Shown: in pieces, positions 58,982-64,000 of the stretch
Layout: each line of letters starts with the position of its first letter
How positions within the stretch are numbered: the stretch's first letter is position 1
Origin: Lolium rigidum
Taxonomy: Eukaryota; Streptophyta; Magnoliopsida; Poales; Poaceae
Length of the DNA: 64,000 nucleotides
Assembly: GCF_022539505.1 (NCBI RefSeq)
Contig: NC_061510.1
Coordinates: 394,860,249-394,924,248 of the forward strand
Direction of reading: 5' to 3'
Made by a program: the position numbers and the translations under genes
Notes under the pieces: model-generated
Database searches by the model: none
What the model was told of the DNA's origin: nothing
What the model saw: the letters and a program-made list of their open reading frames with translations, nothing else

Positions 58982-60664
58982 GCTGGCGTGCAGTTGACGT
59001 GGGAGATAGATATTTTTGTGGTGTAACTTTTCTTCAAATCCCCGGCAACGGCGCCAGAAAAAGTGCTTGATGCGCGTAGATGTACACGTCCGTTGGGAAC
59101 CCCAAGAGGAAGGTATGATGCGCACAGCGGCAAGTTTTCCCTCAGAAAGAAACCAAGGTTTAATCGGACCAGTAGGAGTCAAGAAGCACGTTGAAGGTTG
59201 ATGGTGGCGAAATGTGATGCGGCGCAACAACAGGGATTCCGGCGCCAACGTGGAACCTGCACAACAAAACCAAAGTACTTTGCCCCAACGAAACAGTGAG
59301 GTTGTCAATCTCACCGGCTTGCTGTAACAAAGGATTAACCGTATTGTGTGGAAGATGATTGTTTGCAAGAAAACAGTAAAACAAGTATTGCAATAGATTG
59401 TATGCGATGTAAAGAATAGGACCGGGGTCCACAGTTCACTAGAGGTGTCTCTCCCATAAGATAAAAGCATATTGGGTGAACAAATTACAGTCGGGCAATT
59501 GACAAATAGAGAAGGGCATAACAATGCATATACATGATATGATAAATATAGTGAGATTTAATTGGGCATTACGACAAAGTACATAGACCGCCATCCAACT
59601 GCATCTATGCCTAAAAAGTCCACCTTCAGGTTATCATCCAAACCCCATTCAGTATTAAGTTGCAAAGCAACAGACAATTGCATTAAGTATGGTGCGTAAT
59701 GTAATCGACAACTACATCCTTAGACATAGAATCAATGTTTTATCCCTAGTGGCAACAAGCACATCACAACCTTAGAACTTTTTGTCACTGTCCCGTGTGT
59801 CAATGAAGGCATGAACCCACTATCGAGCATAAATACTCCATCTTGGAGTTAAGAGCAAAAACTTGGCCGAGCCTCTACTAATAACGGAGAGCATGCAAGA
59901 TCATAAACAACACATAAACAATAGATTGATAATCACCATAACATAGTATTCTCTATCCATCGGATCCCGACAAACACAACATATAGAATTACGGATAGAT
60001 GATCTTGATCATGTTAGGCAGCTCACAAGATCCAACAATGAAGCACAATTAGGAGAAGACGACCATCTAGCTACTGCTATGGACCCATAGTCCAGGGGTG
60101 AACTACTCACTCATCACTCCGGAGGCGATCATGGCGATGTAGAGTCCTCCGGGAGATGAATCCCCTCTCCGGCAGGGTGCCGGAGGCGATCTCCTCGAAT
60201 CCCCGAGATGGGATTCACGGCGGCGGCGTCTCCGGAAGGTTTTCCGTATCGTGGCTCTCGGTACTGGGGGTTTCGCGACGGAGGCTATAAGTAGGCGAAA
60301 GGGCAGGTCAAGAGGAGGCACGAGGGGCCCAGGGGATAGGGCCGCGCGGCCAGGGCCTGGGCCGCGCCGCCCTGTCGTCTGGCCACCTCGTGGCCCCACT
60401 TCGACTCCCCTTCGGTCTTCTGGAAGCTTCGTGCAAAAATAGGACCCTGGGCGTTGATTTCGTCCAATTCCGAGAATATTTCGTTACTAGGATTTCTGAA
60501 ACCAAAAACAGCAGAAAACGACAGAATCGGCTCTTCGGCATCTTGTTAATAGGTTAGTTCCGTAAAATGCGTAAATACGACATATAATGTGCATAAAACA
60601 TGTAGGTATCATCAATAAAGTAGCATGGAACATAAGAAATTATCGATACGTTGGAGACGTATCA
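58982..60664 (-). repeat. E4 5' LTR with 86-bp U5 extension
   Basis: Regular LTR 59068-60664 (1597 bp) plus extension 58982-59067, which contains a second PBS (59040-59056) with its own 11-nt spacer. The extension differs from 52354-52439 at one base (CTTCAAATC against CTTCAGATC). Confidence 0.85.
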
Positions 60665-61606
60665 GCTCGCTAACCAAAGCCATGTATCATGGTGGAAGTT
60701 TTCAGTTTGGACATTCATCCTCAATCTCTTATGAGAATATTATCTCGTTGTTGAATGCTTATGCATTAAAGAGGAGTCCATTATCTGTTTTCTATGTTGT
60801 CCCGGTATGGATGTCCTAAGTTGAGATTATTCAAAAACGAGAAATCAAATGCGATTTATCTCCTTGGACCTTTGTACATGCGGCATAGAGGTACCCCTTT
60901 GTGACACTTGGTTGAAACATATGTTATGCAATGATAATAATCCAAGCTAATTAGGACAAGGTGCGGGCACTATTGGTATTCTATGCATGAGGCTTGCAAC
61001 TTGTAGGAAGTATTATGCATAACACATATGAATTATTACTACCGTTGACAAAATTGTTTCTATGTTTTCAAAATAAAAAGCGCTAGCACAAAAATAGTAA
61101 TCCATGCTTCCCTCTGCGAAGGGCCATTCTTTTACTTTATGTTGAGTCAGTCTACCTACTTCTTTCTATCTTAGAAGCAAACACTTGTGTCAACTGTGTG
61201 TATTGATTCTTACATGTTTACTTATTGCACTTGTTATATTACTCTATGTTGACAACTATCCATGAGATATACATGTTACAAGTTGAAAGCAACTGCTGAA
61301 ACTTAATCATCCTTTATGTTGCTTCAATGCCTTCTACTTTGAATCTATTGCTTTATGAGTTAGCTCTTATGCAAGTCTTTTTGATACTTGTCTTGAAAGT
61401 ACTATTCATGAAAAGTTTTGCTATATGATTCAGTTGTTTAGTCATTATCTCTTTGTTAGCAATCTATTGCTTTGAATCACTCCATTCACCTCATATGCTT
61501 TACAATAATGTTGATCAAGATTGTGTTGGTGGCATGTCACTTCAGAAATTATTGTTGTTATCGTTTGCCTACTCGAGGGCGAGTAGGAACTAAGCTTGGG
61601 GATGCT

Positions 61607-63191
61607 TGATACATCTCCAACGTATCTATAATTTTTTATGTTCCATGCTACTTTTATGACAATACTCACATGTTTTATACATACTTTACATCATTATTAT
61701 GCATTTTCCGGCACTAACCTATTAACAAGATGCCGAAGCGTTAGTTGCTGTTTTCTGCTGTTTTTGGTTTCAGAAATCCTACAAAGGAAATATTCTCGGA
61801 ATTGGACGAAATCAACGCCCAGGGTCTTATTTTTCCACGGAGCTTCCAGAAGACCGAAGGGGATACGAGGTGGGGCGACGAGGCGCCCACACCACAGGGC
61901 CGCGCGGCCAGGGTGGGGCCCGCGCCGCCCTATGGTGTGGGACCCTCGTGCCTCCACCGACCCTGCCCTTCCGCCTACTTAAACTCCCCGTCGCGAAAAC
62001 CCTATTACCGAGAGCCACGATACGGAAATACTTCCAGAGACGCCGCCGCCAATCCCATCTCGGGGGATTCAGGAGATCGCCTCCGGCACCCTGCCGGAGA
62101 GGGGAATCATCACCGGAGGGCTCTACATCACCATGCCCGCCTCCGGATCGATGCGTCGGTAGTTCATCCTTGGACTATGGGTCCATAGCAGTAGCTAGAT
62201 GGTTGTCTTCTCCTCTTGTGATATCATGTTTAGATCTTGTGAGCTGCCTAACATGATCAAGATCATCTATTTGTAATGCTACATGTTGTGTTTGGTGGGA
62301 TCTGATGAATATGAAATACTATGTCAAGTTGATTATTGATCTATCTTATATGTGTTGTTTATGTTCTTGAATGCTCTCCGTTGCTAGTAGAGGCTCTGGC
62401 CAAGTTGATACTTGTAACTCCAAGAGGGAGTATTTATGCTCGATAGTGGGTTCATGCCTCCATTGAATCTGGGACAGTGACAGAAAGTTTTAAGGTTGTG
62501 GATATGCTGTTGCCACTAGGGATAAAACATCAATGCTTTGTCTAAAAATATTTGTGTTGATTACATTACGCACCATACTTAATGCAATTGTCTGTTGTTT
62601 GCAACATAATACTGGAAGGGGTGCGGATGCTAACCTGAAGGTGGACTATTTAGGCATAGATGCATGCTGGATGGCGGTCTATGTTCTTTGTCGTAATGCC
62701 CTGATTAAATCTCATAGTGATCATCATGATATGTATATGAATCTTTATTTGTCAATTGCCCACCTGTAATTTGTTCACCCGAAGCATGCTATTTATCTTA
62801 TTGGAGAGACACCACTAGTGAACTGTGGACCCGGTCCATTCTTTTACATCTGAAATACAATCTCTCGCAATCTCTGTTCTTTGTTGTTCTTCGCAAACAA
62901 ACATCATTTTCCACACCATACGTTTAATCCTTTGTTTTCAGCAAGCCGGTGAGATTGACAACCTCACTGTTAAGTTGGGGCAAAGTATCTTGATTGTGTT
63001 GTGTAGGTTCCACGTTGGCGTCGGAATCACTGGTGTTGCGCCGCACTACACTCCTCCACCAACAACCTCACGTGGCACTTGAATCCTACTGGTTCGATAA
63101 CCTTGGTTTCTTACTGAGGGAAAACTTGCTGCTGTACGCATCACACTTTCCTCTTGGGGTTCCCAACGGACGTGTGCTTCACGCGTTATCA
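61607..63191 (+). repeat. E1 3' LTR
   Basis: 1585 bp, TGATACATCTCC to CGCGTTATCA, preceded by GCTTGGGGATGCT as in the other elements of this group. Confidence 0.9.
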
Positions 63192-63196
63192 CCCCG

Positions 63197-64000
63197 CACC
63201 CTGTTTGAGGAAATACCTCCTTCTGCCTCGACGATGGACGACCAGGTATGTTATCTCTCTCAGTGTCGGTCTACCATGTGTCATTCGTCCGACCTCCGTT
63301 GATTCGTAGGCCTTTGGACGGGACACAATGAGGGCGACATCCAGGCCATGATCTTCGGTGGCGGCTTCGTTGGCCAAGTCGGCACCGGGACAGGGACGCA
63401 TGATCAGTGGCCACAAACGCAGGATGGGGTGGACATCGATGGCGCAGGACCGTTCGCCACCTAGCCCACGCATGCAACAACCGTTTGCGTCGATGACTAT
63501 GAGGAGGCGCCAACAGGGCATGTCCTCACCAGGGATGATTCTACCAAGAAGAAGGGTGAGAGCCACAGGACCTACGGATTCAATGACGAGGATGACTAGT
63601 GTTAGTGCTGGGGTGGCTGGCGACCAGCCATGACTGTATTAATGGCGCCCATCAAAAGGGCAAGGTGTACTGGGCCAAGGTGGTCCAGGATTACCATGAA
63701 AAAAAGCGTCACGCGCCCTACGAGATAAAAATCCCTCACACGGAAGAGTCCATCAGAAAAAGATGGAACTACATCAAACAAGAGACCAGGAAATTCTACG
63801 CCGCCGTCGATCATGTTGTTGCCCACCCCATAGCGGCATTGGTGTGCTTGGAGTGGTAAGAAACGAGTATTATCACGTCATTCCATCTATGTACAACATT
63901 AGCAAACCATGATCCGAGCTTTAACGAAGTACCCAGGGCCTTGGAGAGGTTCCATTGCTGGGACTTGCTGAAGGACACACCAAAGTGGAGGGTAAGCTAT
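63197..64000 (+). pseudogene. PIF ORF1-like gene, continuation after E1 (partial)
   Basis: The frame resumes RTLFEEIPPSASTMDDQ, followed by a GT donor at 63246 and an intron ending CGTAG near 63309. The next exon reads IQAMIFGGGF with a TAG near 63462. A further frame change leads to a Myb/SANT-like trihelix segment: GWLATSHDCINGAHQKGKVYW, VVQDYHEKKR, TEESIRKRWNYIKQETRKF and AAVDHVVAHP. Such domains bind DNA and, in PIF/Harbinger elements, recruit the transposase to the termini. The sequence runs off the window edge and carries several stops. Confidence 0.65.

Larger units (their letters stand above)
52354..60666 (-). mobile_element. E4: minus-strand gag-protease element with extended LTRs
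   Basis: In element order: 5' LTR 60664-59068, an 86-bp extension (59067-58982) holding a PBS copy, an 11-nt spacer, the working PBS (58970-58954), leader, gag-protease (58727-56609), 3' untranslated region to 54038, 3' LTR 54037-52440, and the same 86-bp extension (52439-52354). Flanks are CCGCT (52349-52353) and TCGCT (60667-60671), a TSD with one mismatch if the element ends GCTG...CAGC. With E4 removed the E1 sequence reads GGGCCGCTAACCAAAGCC, as in the uninterrupted E3 homologue at about 48826. No RT, RNase H or integrase is encoded. Confidence 0.85.
34590..63191 (+). mobile_element. E1: host LTR element containing E2, E3 and E4
   Basis: The termini are TGATACGTCTCC at 34590 and CGCGTTATCA at 63191, with perfect TSDs CCCCG at 34585-34589 and 63192-63196. 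Without the nested elements it is about 6.7 kb: a 5' LTR (34590-35558 plus 42234-42851), PBS, leader, ORF at 43100-43747, a 3' untranslated region (43748-44534, 51476-52353, 60672-61606) and a 3' LTR (61607-63191). It has no RT, RNase H or integrase, so it is non-autonomous. All three inner elements inserted after E1. Confidence 0.9.
33702..64000 (+). mobile_element. PIF/Harbinger-type DNA transposon (3' end beyond window), split by E1
   Basis: The element starts GGGCATCTCCAACGGGAC directly after TTA (33699-33701), the PIF/Harbinger terminal sequence and 3-bp target. It carries a Myb/SANT-like gene typical of the accessory protein of these elements. Its own length is about 1.7 kb to the window end once E1 (34590-63191) is removed. 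The right terminus is outside the window. No DDE transposase is visible. Confidence 0.65.

Overview
The window looks like nuclear DNA from a Triticeae grass (wheat, barley, rye, Aegilops and relatives). The grounds are two spliced plant genes set in a sea of nested 6-11 kb LTR retrotransposons with tRNA-Asp-type primer binding sites, a PIF/Harbinger element with TTA/GGGCATCTCCAAC termini, a Stowaway MITE and L1-type LINE remnants. No bacterial features, CRISPR array, rRNA or tRNA gene was seen. There is one 100-N assembly gap at 12505-12604.

Layout. 1-3360: non-coding flank with a LINE tail and a GC-rich hAT-like MITE. 3364-5362: a three-exon group IId WRKY transcription factor gene. 5363-8029: non-coding DNA with a duplicated segment, a Stowaway MITE, a 106-bp tandem repeat and a 5'-truncated LINE with a 16-bp target site duplication (TSD). 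8034-19426: an 11.4-kb minus-strand, apparently non-coding LTR element (called F1; TSD AGTAG) that holds a solo LTR (TSD TCCCC), a partial gag-bearing element (E0) and the gap. 19432-23500: intergenic. 23526-25955: a three-exon gene for a coiled-coil protein ending in two ubiquitin-like domains. 26490-27602: a decayed LINE. 27608-32639: a Ty1/copia element (TSD GTCGC). 32645-33701: non-coding DNA that includes the second copy of the duplicated segment and a LINE reverse-transcriptase scrap.

From 33702 to beyond the window end lies a PIF/Harbinger element with a broken Myb/SANT-like gene. That gene is split by a 28.6-kb insertion: LTR element E1 (34590-63191, TSD CCCCG), which itself contains E2 (35559-42228, minus, TSD CGCAC), E3 (44535-51470, plus, TSD AGCGT) and E4 (52354-60666, minus, TSD CCGCT/TCGCT). 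Removing each inner element restores sequence matching an uninterrupted homologue elsewhere in the window, so these boundaries are well supported.

E0-E4 form one group of non-autonomous elements. They have LTRs of 1.6-1.7 kb, an 11-nt spacer before a tRNA-Asp-type primer binding site, a shared 5' leader and a shared 2.5-kb 3' untranslated region with a conserved hairpin. The coding cassette differs: gag-protease in E4 (gag in E0), a conserved 215/217-residue protein of unknown function in E1 and E2, and a 201-residue acidic protein in E3. None carries reverse transcriptase or integrase, so an autonomous partner elsewhere must supply them. E4 is the oddest: its LTRs run 86 bp past the usual end and include a second primer binding site, apparently captured from the leader. 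Many differences between paired LTRs, and most frame breaks, lie at CTG/CAG (CHG) sites and look like a sequencing artefact rather than decay.
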